From contig NZ_CP007174.1 in NCBI RefSeq assembly GCF_000730285.1, positions 310,001 to 374,000 of the forward strand: DNA of 64,000 nucleotides. Reading direction: 5' to 3'. The position numbers and the translations under genes are program-made. Position 1 is the stretch's first letter. Each line of letters opens with the position of its first letter. This DNA comes from Candidatus Nitrososphaera evergladensis SR1 (lineage in GTDB: Archaea; Thermoproteota; Nitrososphaeria; Nitrososphaerales; Nitrososphaeraceae). Positions 31,842-39,828 of the stretch are shown here, piece after piece. The notes under the pieces are model-generated. The model was not told the origin of the DNA, searched no databases, and saw nothing but the letters and a program-made list of their open reading frames with translations.

Positions 31842-32492
31842 ATGACTGGCTTCGACAAGAACTGGAGCAACCAGAGCAAGGCTTCGGCCAGCGATAAACT
31901 GAAAGAGTCCCTGAGACCGCAGGGACCGCTGAAACCGAGGATCGAGACGGCTGTTAACAAGCTTCAGCTGCAGACATCAAAATTAGACACAATGATCACC
32001 AAGATGAACGAGAGGGACGCCGCCCTGTTCAGGAGGGTGGTGGACGCGATGCAGAGGCACGACGCCGACACTGCAAAGGTCCTCTCAAACGAGCTTGCAG
32101 AAGTGCGCAAGATCTCCAAGACGCTTGGAAACGCCAAGATGGCAATAGAGCAGGTAAACATGAGGCTGTCCACGGTGCACGACCTTGGAGACGCAATGGT
32201 GGCGCTTGGCCCTGCAATGGCCTCGATAAAGGGCCTAAAGTCAGGGCTCACACGCTTTATGCCAGGCGCGGACGCCGAGATAGGCAACATGCAGAACCTG
32301 CTCCAAGGCATCATGATGGACTCGCTGCAGGGAAGCGGCATGGGAGTCGAGCTGAACGCAGGCTCGGGCGGCGACATCGACCAGATAATGATGGAAGCAT
32401 CCGCCGTTGCAGAGCAGAGGGTGACAGACAAGTTCCCCTCAATCCCGGTCGGTAGCACGAGGGTGTCTGTGGAGGGACACCAGCAGCAATAA
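31842..32492 (+). CDS. ESCRT-III-like (CdvB-type) protein
   Basis: 216 residues. The helical pattern of an archaeal Snf7/Vps2 domain is clear: a basic first helix (RIETAVNKLQLQTSKLDTM), a long second helix (ERDAALFRRVVDAMQRHDA) and an acidic third part (LQGIMMDSLQGSGMGVELN, with DIDQIMMEASAVAEQRV at the end). It polymerises on membranes, in cell division or vesicle release. In this group several CdvB paralogues occur; which paralogue this is cannot be fixed. A small two-helix membrane gene follows 22 bases later. Confidence 0.85.
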   Translation: MTGFDKNWSNQSKASASDKLKESLRPQGPLKPRIETAVNKLQLQTSKLDTMITKMNERDAALFRRVVDAMQRHDADTAKVLSNELAEVRKISKTLGNAKMAIEQVNMRLSTVHDLGDAMVALGPAMASIKGLKSGLTRFMPGADAEIGNMQNLLQGIMMDSLQGSGMGVELNAGSGGDIDQIMMEASAVAEQRVTDKFPSIPVGSTRVSVEGHQQQ

Positions 32493-32514
32493 AACAGCAG
32501 TAGGTGAGTATGAG

Positions 32515-32724
32515 ATGGCATCAAGAGCAGGCATAATAGGAATATTTGCAGCCATTGGCTTTGCGATAGGCTTCATGGCGTACCTTGCAACCCCTGCGGT
32601 TGGGCAGTACCTCAAGGACATGTGGCCTATGCTGGACCAGAGCATCATCCTTGCCATGATCTGTGGCGGAGCAGGCGCGGCGATAAGCACCATAACCGTC
32701 ACGGCGTGGGCAAAAAGGGCCTAA
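32515..32724 (+). CDS. Small two-helix membrane protein
   Basis: 69 residues. Two membrane helices (GIIGIFAAIGFAIGFMAYLA and ILAMICGGAGAAISTITVTA) are joined by a short polar loop and end in AKRA. It lies 22 bases after the CdvB-like gene, so co-transcription is likely and a membrane anchor for the CdvB paralogue is conceivable. T-rich sequence follows the stop. Confidence 0.65.
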   Translation: MASRAGIIGIFAAIGFAIGFMAYLATPAVGQYLKDMWPMLDQSIILAMICGGAGAAISTITVTAWAKRA

Positions 32725-32908
32725 AAGCAAGCAAAAAACAAGCAAAAAATCATCTCTCTCTTTTTCCCTTTTCTTTTTTCATTTCATTTCTTGTGAAATT
32801 AGCGCGCTCTCTGTTTTCTAAACCATCAAAAAAGATCATCATCTTTTTTTGACGCAGGCTTGCATGACGCAAAGTCTGGGCAGTTGGTCAAAAGAAGACC
32901 CCTGACCG

Positions 32909-33721
32909 CTAGGTTGTTGTCTGCAGCTTTTGCTTGTTGCTACCTTCTTCTGCCTTTCTGTACCCGTGCGTAAAGCCGGCGTCGTACACTTTTGCGTGCT
33001 CGTATTTTTTGGGCGCAATCACGTCTCCGACTATGATGAGCGCAGTCTTGATTATCCTTTCCTTCTTTGTTTTTTCCGCAATGTCGCCAAGGGTGCCCTT
33101 GATTATCTTTTCATCCTCCCAGGTCGCGCGGTATACCACTGCCGCCGGCGTCTGCTCCGTGTACACGCCGCCTTTCAGCAGTTCCTTCACGACGTCGCCT
33201 ATCAGGTGCACGCTCAGGTAGAAGGCCATCGTGGCGCCGTGCTTGGCAAGCTCTGATATCGCCTCGCGCTCTGGCACCGGCGTGCGAAGCTCTGCCCTCG
33301 TTATTATCAGGGTCTGCGTGATGCCTGGCAGAGTCAACTCTAGCTTCAAGTCTGCCGCCGCGCCAAGGATCGCAGTCACGCCGGGCACCACCTTGCACGC
33401 GATGCCGTCAGCTTCAAGCTTGTCTATCTGCTCTCGAATGGTGCTGAAAAGCGCCGGGTCGCCGTCGTGGAACCTGACTGCCAGCTTGCCCGCAAGTGCG
33501 CTGTCGCGGAGGATCTGGTAGATCTTTTCCCGGTCAATAAGTGCCGCATCGTGCAGCTCGGCATCCTTGCGGGCGTACTCTAGGTTCTTTGGGTTGAAAA
33601 GCGAGCCAGAGTAGATGATGACGTCTGCCTGCTCGACGAGTCTTTTTGCCTTGAGCGTGATAAGCTCGGGGTCGCCCGGGCCGGAGCCAACAAAGTATAC
33701 CGTCTTCTTATCGCCTTGCAT
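32909..33721 (-). CDS. cbiF: Cobalt-precorrin-4 C11-methyltransferase (CbiF/CobM)
   Basis: 270 residues of the SAM-dependent tetrapyrrole methylase family. The family motif GSGPGDPELITLKA is at the start. The Y-SGSLF region and RFHDGDPALFSTIRE are typical of CbiF/CobM. It methylates C11 of cobalt-precorrin-4 in cobalamin synthesis. Its start overlaps the 3' end of cbiL by 14 bases. The 3' end is followed by a T-rich region. Ammonia-oxidising archaea make their own cobalamin, which fits. Confidence 0.93.
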   Translation of the reverse strand: MQGDKKTVYFVGSGPGDPELITLKAKRLVEQADVIIYSGSLFNPKNLEYARKDAELHDAALIDREKIYQILRDSALAGKLAVRFHDGDPALFSTIREQIDKLEADGIACKVVPGVTAILGAAADLKLELTLPGITQTLIITRAELRTPVPEREAISELAKHGATMAFYLSVHLIGDVVKELLKGGVYTEQTPAAVVYRATWEDEKIIKGTLGDIAEKTKKERIIKTALIIVGDVIAPKKYEHAKVYDAGFTHGYRKAEEGSNKQKLQTTT

Positions 33722-34442
33722 TTTTCTTTGCCACCATTATCGAGAAGTATTTCTCTGTAGGCCCTTTTCTGCCACGCTGCTCTGCAAGCGTCGTCATTTC
33801 AAGGATCTCGCCTTCCGAGTCGACGTCCTGCGCTATGGCAAGGGACGCGTCGTCGGGGAACCCCGCCTCGCCGAGTGTGGAAATCACGTTGTCAAAGTAC
33901 CTGCCGTCCTTTAGGAAAATCACCGTGTCGCATGCCGCAGCGGTCCTTTTCACGCGCTCCATGTCGTAGCACGCCGGGACGACTGCCACGGTCTCGTCGC
34001 CCTCTGCCAAGCTTATCTTGGCCTTGTTTGCGATGGCAAATATCGAAGTCACACCGGGCACTATCTCCACCTCGACGTCCGGGTGGTTTTTCTTTAGCTC
34101 GCGGTGTATGTATATCCACGTGCTGTACAGCGCCGGGTCTCCAACCGTCAGGTAGACGACCTTTTTTCCGGACCTGACCGCGGAGGCAATCTCGCCGGCG
34201 TTCCGGATCCAATAATCCTTGAGCGACTCTCTGTCTTTTACCATCGGGAAAACTAGGCTGACTGCTTTTGCAGCCTTGTCGACATACTGTTCGACCACCG
34301 AAAGCGCGATGCTGGGCTTGCCCTCCCTTGCAGTCGGCGCAAATATCACCTCGGCTGCCCTTATCAGGTTCACGGCCCTGACTGTCAGAAGCTCCGGGTC
34401 TCCGGGGCCGCAACCGACGCAGTAAAGCTTCATGGGGTACAC
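33708..34442 (-). CDS. cbiL: Cobalt-precorrin-2 C20-methyltransferase (CbiL/CobI)
   Basis: 244 residues, with the motif GCGPGDPELLTVRA at the start and TVGDPALYSTWIY, characteristic of the C20-methyltransferase. The product methylates cobalt-precorrin-2 at C20 in cobalamin synthesis. It is the upstream gene of a two-gene operon with cbiF (14-base overlap). The IS605-type element is inserted just upstream of its start. Confidence 0.92.
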   Translation of the reverse strand: MYPMKLYCVGCGPGDPELLTVRAVNLIRAAEVIFAPTAREGKPSIALSVVEQYVDKAAKAVSLVFPMVKDRESLKDYWIRNAGEIASAVRSGKKVVYLTVGDPALYSTWIYIHRELKKNHPDVEVEIVPGVTSIFAIANKAKISLAEGDETVAVVPACYDMERVKRTAAACDTVIFLKDGRYFDNVISTLGEAGFPDDASLAIAQDVDSEGEILEMTTLAEQRGRKGPTEKYFSIMVAKKNARR

Positions 34443-34499
34443 GCAGTCTAGTTCTGCAATTTAAGTTATCAGAATGGAGGGTACGGGAGCCAGAGAAAA

Positions 34500-34520
34500 C
34501 CCACACCGTTTACGGGTGGG
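34500..34520 (+). repeat. Left-end hairpin of the IS605-like element
   Basis: CCCAC / GTGGG and CCGT / ACGG arms with one bulged A make a 9-bp stem. It is followed by GATGATGAATCC, and lies about 90 bases before the tnpB start. Such subterminal hairpins are recognised by TnpA of the same family in trans. Confidence 0.6.
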
Positions 34521-34612
34521 ATGATGAATCCTGTTCCAGTCACGTAACAGACCAGACCCTCTCCCCACAGTACACCTGTTTTTAAATAATAACAAACCTA
34601 GCAAACAATATC

Positions 34613-35726
34613 GTGCTCAACTACAAGTTCCGCCTCTATCCCACAAAAGAGCAGGAGCTTGTACTGGGACATACACTTAATGGCTGCAGATGGGTGTACA
34701 ACTATTTTCTGTCAATTCCACCAATGTCGGAATATGATATGAACTATGCCTTAACCGAATTAAAGGAGCAGCACCCTTGGCTCAGGAACTATCATTCTAA
34801 GATGCTCCAGATGGTGGGAAAGCAGGTGGCAGCAGCAAGAAAGGTTACTACTGGCAAATTAAAGTACAGAAGAGACTATGACTACAATGCTTTCACGTAC
34901 AACCAGACAGGATTTCGACTTGACAATAGAGGAGTACTGATATTATCCAAGGTTGGAAGAATCAAGATCCTCCTCCATCGTCAGCCTGTTAATGTCAAGC
35001 AAGTAACAGTCTGTAGAAAGTATGGAAAATGGTACGCAATTGCGGCATGCGAAATATTGCGCAGTTCATACTCCAACATAATCTACAAAAAACCTGTGGG
35101 AATAGACGTTGGCATAGCCAAGTTTGCTCATGACTCAGATAACCATGTAATCGAGAACCCCCAGTTTCTGTCGAGAATGCTCAAACCATTGCGAAGGGCG
35201 CATCGCATCAAGAAGGCAGATAGGCAGCAACAACCACGGGAAAGCCAAACACATGCTCGCCAGCCTGTACGAGCGCATAAACAACAAGCGCAGAGACTTT
35301 TTGCACAAAACATCGATGTACTATGCCAGCCACTATAACCTGATATTCTTGGAGCGTTTACGAGTGGCAAACCTGACAAAGAACCACAGACTCGCACGCA
35401 AGATACTTGACGCAAGCTGGTCAACGTTCAAGACCATGTTGCAGTACAAAGCCAATCGCGTTGTAGAAGTAGAACCGGCGTACTCTTCCATTGACTGCTC
35501 TCGATGCGGCCATCCTGTTCCAAAGTCACTCGCAATGCGCACTCATGTATGTCCAAAGTGTGGGGCGGTGCTTGACAGAGATTATAACTCTGCTATAAAC
35601 CACCTGCAGAATGGAATAGAACTTTTACGCCTACTACCGGTGGAGCGCCGGGAAGTCACGCCTGTGGAGATTGCATCACTGCGGCAGTCGAAGAAGCAGG
35701 AAGCCTGTGGATTTATTCACGGGTAG
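34613..35726 (+). pseudogene. tnpB: tnpB (RNA-guided nuclease of IS605 family), frameshifted
   Basis: The first frame from GTG 34613 reads KFRLYPTKEQE and the first RuvC motif (KKPVGIDVGIAKFAHDS, with the catalytic Asp). It ends at 35338. The second frame picks up from 35210 or so and reads LASLYERINNKRRDFLHK, then the Glu motif (LIFLERLRVANL), then the zinc ribbon CSRCGHPVP / CPKCGAVLD and the final Asp in DRDYNSAINHL. A one-base indel near 35205-35220 separates the parts. All three catalytic acidic residues remain. The total would be about 370 residues. The reRNA expected at the 3' end would lie within 35600-35723. Confidence 0.8.
35704..35723 (+). repeat. Right-end hairpin of the IS605-like element
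   Basis: CCTGTG and CACGGG (35704-35709, 35718-35723) make a 6-bp stem with one T-G wobble around an 8-base loop. It overlaps the last codons of tnpB, as usual in this family. Confidence 0.6.
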
Positions 35727-35727
35727 T

Positions 35728-36369
35728 TCACGGGAAGAGCTGCTCGCCGGTGTACCGGTCAATTATCCTGATGGCCTTTGTGGGGCACATCTGCGCCGCC
35801 GCGTGTATTGTCTCGTAATCGGCGCCCACCTCTGATTCGACCCTTGCCTTTGGGTTTACGCGCTTGTTCTTTTCCACGACAAACACCTTTGGCGCAAGCG
35901 TCTCGCAACTGCCAAACGCCATGCACAGCGACGGCTCGACAATGATGTGGAACCTGCTCTTTGGCGTCTCGATGTACGTGGGTCCACCGTAGTAATAGTC
36001 ACTGGTATCCTTTTTTGCTTCAGACTTTTTCGCCCTTGCATGTTGTTGCTGCTCTGCCGCGTAGTACTCTGTAGCAGCTGCATGCTCTTCTTGTTCTTGC
36101 ACATGCCGCGGCTCCTCCTCTTGTTGCACGTGCGCCTCTTGCTCGACCACGTCGCCAAAGCTTGATTTGTCGTACTGCTCGCGCTTGTGGATGTCTGATA
36201 AAACTTCGTATGCCGCGTTTATCTTTTTGATCATGTCCTCGGCGTGTACCGTGCCGTTCCTGTCAGGATGGTATTTCCTTGCAAGGCGCCTGTATGCCTT
36301 TTTGATCTCAAGCTGGCTTGCCCTCTCTGGCACCCCAAGAATGGCGTAGTAACCCTTGTTGTCGGCCAA
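35728..36369 (-). CDS. DnaJ-ferredoxin fusion protein (DnaJ-Fer)
   Basis: About 213 residues from a TTG at 36369 (the frame opens at a TTG at 36381). The J-domain is complete ([20 protein letters not shown], then the HPD motif in YHPDRNG). A Glu/Gln-rich linker follows. The C-terminal ferredoxin domain has Cys-x5-Cys (CMAFGSC) and CP (MCPTKAI), the pattern of one 3Fe-4S or 4Fe-4S cluster ferredoxin, as in P450 partners. The fusion is known from plant chloroplasts and Thaumarchaeota, and a horizontal transfer has been proposed. It may couple chaperone work to redox state. Its stop is one base from the tnpB stop. Confidence 0.92.
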   Translation of the reverse strand: MADNKGYYAILGVPERASQLEIKKAYRRLARKYHPDRNGTVHAEDMIKKINAAYEVLSDIHKREQYDKSSFGDVVEQEAHVQQEEEPRHVQEQEEHAAATEYYAAEQQQHARAKKSEAKKDTSDYYYGGPTYIETPKSRFHIIVEPSLCMAFGSCETLAPKVFVVEKNKRVNPKARVESEVGADYETIHAAAQMCPTKAIRIIDRYTGEQLFP

Positions 36370-36595
36370 AACCTGAAGCAAGTGTGTATTTTAGCATTAT
36401 TATGTCTTTTATGGGTCGTACTGTAAAACCATGCCTCTAGCCGTGTAAAAAAAGACACACACGTACATGTCTGTAATTGTGCCCTTGTGTCCCTTGTTGC
36501 TGCCGCCCAGTGCCTATTGACTTGCCCTGGTTGTTGCTCGTTCGGCTAAACATACACCCGGATAATTTTGGCCTCTGCCTGCTTGGAAGGCATAC

Positions 36596-37279
36596 ATGCT
36601 CAATAAAAAAGCAAGCACGATAGCAGTACTAGTCACGTCAATGCTGTTGATAGGGATTTTGGCCTCCGTCCCGCCAAGTAATAATGCGGTTGCGGAAGAG
36701 GAGAAGCAAGACGATAACAACAATAATGATGATGGAGCCATCCATACGCGTGTGTTTATCACCAAGCCGTCGTGCACGGACAAAAGCGCATGGGAGCTCC
36801 AGCAGAGCATAACGCTAAACAAGTACGGGTATTATTCTTATACCAACAATTCATCGCTTGATGTGGTTTGTTTTCCGCACGTCAGCCTGCTTACTCTGGA
36901 CCGCACCGTGGAAAAGGCGAGGGTGGCTTATCCAAAAGACATGCTGATCTTTGTCTACGACCTTTCTTCTCCAAGGGCCGCAAGTAACAACAATAGCAAG
37001 AACGCTCAAACCTCGCTTGTCTCTGACCAGTGGGAGTGGAATCTCTGGCTGAGGTTGTATTCAAATATCCCGTCCACTTTTGACTACAGCCTCCTTCTGG
37101 GCAAGGCGTGGATAGACAAGGGCTACGCGGTAGCAGACTATAATTCAGAAGTCATAAACCACGAATGGGCCCACCTAGCGACCTGCAAGATCCACGGGCC
37201 AAACACCGACGAGGGCAACCCTGCAACGTGGCAACCATTCTTTGCTCAAAACGAAACCCGGCCATGGTGCACCAGCTGA
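36596..37279 (+). CDS. Secreted putative HExxH metallopeptidase
   Basis: 227 residues. The signal peptide (TIAVLVTSMLLIGILASVPP) is followed by an acidic/Asn linker. The domain has two Cys-containing strands (TKPSCTDKS and VVCFPHV) and the metal motif NHEWAHLATCKIHG (HExxH). A strand DMLIFVYDL and the layout are similar to the protein at 27691-28413. It is likely a surface zinc peptidase or a metal-binding protein without activity. Confidence 0.7.
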   Translation: MLNKKASTIAVLVTSMLLIGILASVPPSNNAVAEEEKQDDNNNNDDGAIHTRVFITKPSCTDKSAWELQQSITLNKYGYYSYTNNSSLDVVCFPHVSLLTLDRTVEKARVAYPKDMLIFVYDLSSPRAASNNNSKNAQTSLVSDQWEWNLWLRLYSNIPSTFDYSLLLGKAWIDKGYAVADYNSEVINHEWAHLATCKIHGPNTDEGNPATWQPFFAQNETRPWCTS

Positions 37280-37327
37280 TGATGTCGCCGAATCACATTA
37301 TAAAGGGTCAGTACACTCTTCACAGGC

Positions 37328-37921
37328 GTGGAACAGAGTTTCGACGATTTCACCAAGGCCGGCTTTGCGCGCCTTTTGAAGCATTTTGAGGGTAACACAG
37401 ACGAGGTCGTCAAGCTGACAAGGGCCTTTGCCCTTGCGACCAAGGCCCACAAGGGCCACGTCATAGACAACAAGGAGCCGCACGTGAACCACTCGCTCCG
37501 GACTGCGCTCATACTTTCAGAGGAATTGCAGATGCGCGACGTTGACATTGCTTCCGCTGCGCTCTTGCACGACGCGCTGGAAGGCGTGCAAGAACAGGAG
37601 GTGAGGGAAGAATGCGGCGACAGAGTTGCCGAGATGGTGCGCGCCGTGGCAGAGCCCCGGCCAACGCGCCAGCAGCAGGGAGACGAGCGCGACAAAATCC
37701 TGGGCGAATACTTTGCAAAGCTTGCCAAGAGCCCAAAAGAGGCGCGCTGCGTCAAGCTTGCAGACAGGCTCGACACTGCAAGGTCGATGAAGAATCACGC
37801 CTACCGCGACAGCGCCTTGCGCTTCAAGGAAGAGGCGCAAAGACACGCCGTGCCGCTTGCGCAGGCAACCGACGAGCGCCTTGCCTTCAAGCTGTCGGTC
37901 GCGCTGTACGAGATCAAGTGA
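37328..37921 (+). CDS. HD-domain phosphohydrolase (RelA/SpoT hydrolase-like)
   Basis: 197 residues from a GTG at 37328. The HD pattern is H (HKGHVIDNKEPHVNHSLRT), then AALLHDALEG with the His-Asp pair, then RLDTARSM. It resembles the hydrolase domain of RelA/SpoT homologues without synthetase or regulatory domains. It may hydrolyse ppGpp-like or other nucleotides using a metal ion. It is 49 bases after the secreted peptidase gene on the same strand. Confidence 0.85.
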   Translation: MEQSFDDFTKAGFARLLKHFEGNTDEVVKLTRAFALATKAHKGHVIDNKEPHVNHSLRTALILSEELQMRDVDIASAALLHDALEGVQEQEVREECGDRVAEMVRAVAEPRPTRQQQGDERDKILGEYFAKLAKSPKEARCVKLADRLDTARSMKNHAYRDSALRFKEEAQRHAVPLAQATDERLAFKLSVALYEIK

Positions 37922-37970
37922 CGAGGGCTATAGAATTTTTTTTCAAAAGGCTTATCACGAATCTTACCTT

Positions 37971-38783
37971 ATGCTGTACATGTTTGCACCTTTAGGAAAA
38001 AGCAGCATGCTTGCTATACAGCTGGCAGCAATAGCAGCAGCTGTACTTGCAACAAGCCACCTTCTTTACGGCAGCAACGCGTTTGCCCAAATCGCTCCCG
38101 TTCCGTCGCCGCCACCTCCTCCACCGCCGCAACCGCCGCAGAACTTCACCACTCTCGAACACACGATCCTAGTCTCTGGCACGGCTTCTACAAAGGCGAT
38201 TCCCGATAGGGCCATCGTCACGTTTGCAGTCGAGACAAGGGATGCCACGGCCGCGGCGGCCCTTGAAAGGAACTCTGACGCCATGAACAAAGTCCTTGCC
38301 GCATTAGAAGAAGTAGGAGTGCAAAAGAACGAGACCAGCACGGCGTATTTCAACATCTTTCCCATCTACAACTATACCCAGACTGGAAACGTCCAGTCGC
38401 TTCAGGGCTACACTGTGACCAACTCGCTTACCGTGTCAAGCGCAAATACGGGTAACGTGTCTTCTTGGATTGACGCCGCCGTGCAGGCAGGTGCAAACAG
38501 GGTCGACAACGTCCAGTTTGTGTTCTCAAACGAGCAGCTAGCCAAGATCCAGTCCGACCTGCTTGAAAACGCCATAGACAACGCAAGGGCCAAGGCCGAC
38601 ACGATAGCCGCAAAACTTGGAGTGCAGATAACAGGTGTGCAGAGCATAGTTTCAATCGACTCTGGGTATATTCCCGGCCCGCTCTATGCGGCGCAAGCCC
38701 GGCTTGGCCCGTCCGGGACGCCAATAGTGGTAGGCGCGCAGGAAATCTCGGCAAGCGTCAGCGTGATATACATAATAAGTTAA
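37971..38783 (+). CDS. Secreted SIMPL-domain (DUF541) protein
   Basis: 270 residues. From ATG 37971 (or 38007) a signal peptide (LAIQLAAIAAAVLATSHLLYG) and a Pro-rich linker (APVPSPPPPPPPQPP) lead to the SIMPL domain: VSGTASTKAIPDRAIVTFAV near the start, and AKADTIAAKLGVQITGVQSI near the end. The domain is common in periplasmic or surface proteins of unclear role, in some cases stress resistance. Upstream ATGs within the HD-domain gene are not used. A terminator hairpin follows. Confidence 0.85.
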   Translation: MLYMFAPLGKSSMLAIQLAAIAAAVLATSHLLYGSNAFAQIAPVPSPPPPPPPQPPQNFTTLEHTILVSGTASTKAIPDRAIVTFAVETRDATAAAALERNSDAMNKVLAALEEVGVQKNETSTAYFNIFPIYNYTQTGNVQSLQGYTVTNSLTVSSANTGNVSSWIDAAVQAGANRVDNVQFVFSNEQLAKIQSDLLENAIDNARAKADTIAAKLGVQITGVQSIVSIDSGYIPGPLYAAQARLGPSGTPIVVGAQEISASVSVIYIIS

Positions 38784-38796
38784 AAGCCCTCACACA

Positions 38797-38841
38797 CAGA
38801 GAGAGGCACCCTCCTCTCTCTCTGGCGTCCTGCTTTTTTTT
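38797..38841 (+). terminator. Hairpin plus T-run terminator
   Basis: CAGAGAGAGG pairs with CCTCTCTCTG (with slippage possible), and a run of eight T follows at 38834-38841. It lies right after the SIMPL gene. Confidence 0.6.
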
Positions 38842-38895
38842 ATTATCTTTCATTATCTATATATGATGAATGCGCGCTGCTCAGGCATCTCTCTA

Positions 38896-39198
38896 CTACA
38901 GTATGTGCATCATGCCACCGGAAACAACGTTGACGAACTGCACTGATGCAAGCTCTTTTGTCCTTGCGATCACCGCGTCCATCCACAGGCTGTCTATGCC
39001 CTGGCTCCATATCGTCACCTTCTTGTAAATCCGCTGGCCTCCGTGGAAAAAGCCGGTGCAGTCCTCAATGGTCATGTTGGGGTATTTCTGGCTCACGTCC
39101 TCGACTACAGCTGCCGCTTCGGCCGGCAGGTACAGGATTGTAAGCGTGGGAAAAGGGATTGCCTCGTTTGACGCGGCCGGAGACGTGTCTTCTGACAT
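38896..39198 (-). CDS. Hypothetical protein, 100 residues
   Basis: From an ATG at 39198 the protein reads SEDTSPAASNEAIPFPTL, then TILYLPAEAAAVVEDVSQ, a strand-helix pattern, then WSQGIDSLWMDAVIARTK, ending in MMHIL. It has no Cys cluster. An in-frame extension upstream to 39423 has a different composition and overlaps the parvulin gene, so it is not used. Function unknown. It is divergent from the parvulin gene with 88 bases between. Confidence 0.6.
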   Translation of the reverse strand: MSEDTSPAASNEAIPFPTLTILYLPAEAAAVVEDVSQKYPNMTIEDCTGFFHGGQRIYKKVTIWSQGIDSLWMDAVIARTKELASVQFVNVVSGGMMHIL

Positions 39199-39286
39199 AG
39201 GTTTACGCCTGCTGACGATTATATCATGATTTCGGGTATATGGAGCAAAGGTTAATTCCTGCCGTACGCCTGTTTCCTGCTGCAAA

Positions 39287-39565
39287 ATGTCAAACAAGAT
39301 CAAGTGTTCACACATACTTGTCCAGAAGCAGAGCGAGGCTTTGGCCGTCCTTGAGCGGCTGAAAAAGGGCGAGAGCTTTTCCAAGCTGGCGCAAGAGCTG
39401 TCGCAGGACAGGGGATCTGGCAAGCGCGGCGGTGACTTGGGTTATTTTGCAAAGGGGGTGATGGTCAAGCCCTTTGAAGAGGCAGCGTTCAAGCTGGAAA
39501 AGGGACAGCTGTCAGAACCAGTCAAGACCGAGTTTGGCTACCATATCATCAAGCGGGTGGACTAG
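39287..39565 (+). CDS. Parvulin-type peptidyl-prolyl cis-trans isomerase
   Basis: 92 residues, a lone parvulin domain. The family blocks are complete: KCSHILVQKQSEALAVLERL, GSGKRGGDLGYFAKGVMV and FGYHIIKRVD, with the catalytic Cys/His region at the first and last. Lone parvulins of this kind are typical of Thaumarchaeota and fold cytoplasmic proteins. The next gene begins six bases later. Confidence 0.93.
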   Translation: MSNKIKCSHILVQKQSEALAVLERLKKGESFSKLAQELSQDRGSGKRGGDLGYFAKGVMVKPFEEAAFKLEKGQLSEPVKTEFGYHIIKRVD

Positions 39566-39571
39566 TGTAGT

Positions 39572-39826
39572 TTGGACGCCTATCTGGAAGAGGAGCTGTA
39601 CGACTTGCTCACGTTCTGCATCCAAAACCCGTCTGCGACTTCTGACATTGCAAGCAAAAAGGGGCGCGTCGCCGAGATAGGCAGGGAGCTTGCCGCCGAC
39701 GGTGGCGCGGATGCGATGGAAAACATGTTCTTTGCGATTGAAAACCGCATACAGGGCGAGATAGGGGCCGACGCCCGGCCGTACCGGGCGTGGTGGAACG
39801 GCATCGCTTCGGAGTGGAAGTACTAG
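39572..39826 (+). CDS. Hypothetical protein, 84 residues
   Basis: From a TTG at 39572, six bases after the parvulin stop. The protein is acidic and helical (DAYLEEELYDLLTFCIQN, then AIENRIQGEIGADARPYRAW). It has a possible SD in the parvulin tail. Its position suggests co-transcription and a shared role; the family is not known to me. It ends two bases before the stop of the next, convergent, gene. Confidence 0.6.
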   Translation: MDAYLEEELYDLLTFCIQNPSATSDIASKKGRVAEIGRELAADGGADAMENMFFAIENRIQGEIGADARPYRAWWNGIASEWKY

Positions 39827-39828
39827 TG

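Larger units (their letters stand above)
34500..35723 (+). mobile_element. IS200/IS605-family, TnpB-only (IS1341-like) element
   Basis: About 1.2 kb, with a tnpB frame but no tnpA. The left end carries the hairpin CCCAC-A-CCGT-TT-ACGG-GTGGG (34500-34520). The right end carries CCTGTG/CACGGG (35704-35723), followed by TAGTTCAC, a typical IS605-like 3' tail. There are no terminal inverted repeats of the transposase DDE kind, as expected. The element lies between the cbiL start and the 3' end of the DnaJ-ferredoxin gene, so the insertion has not broken either. Confidence 0.75.
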
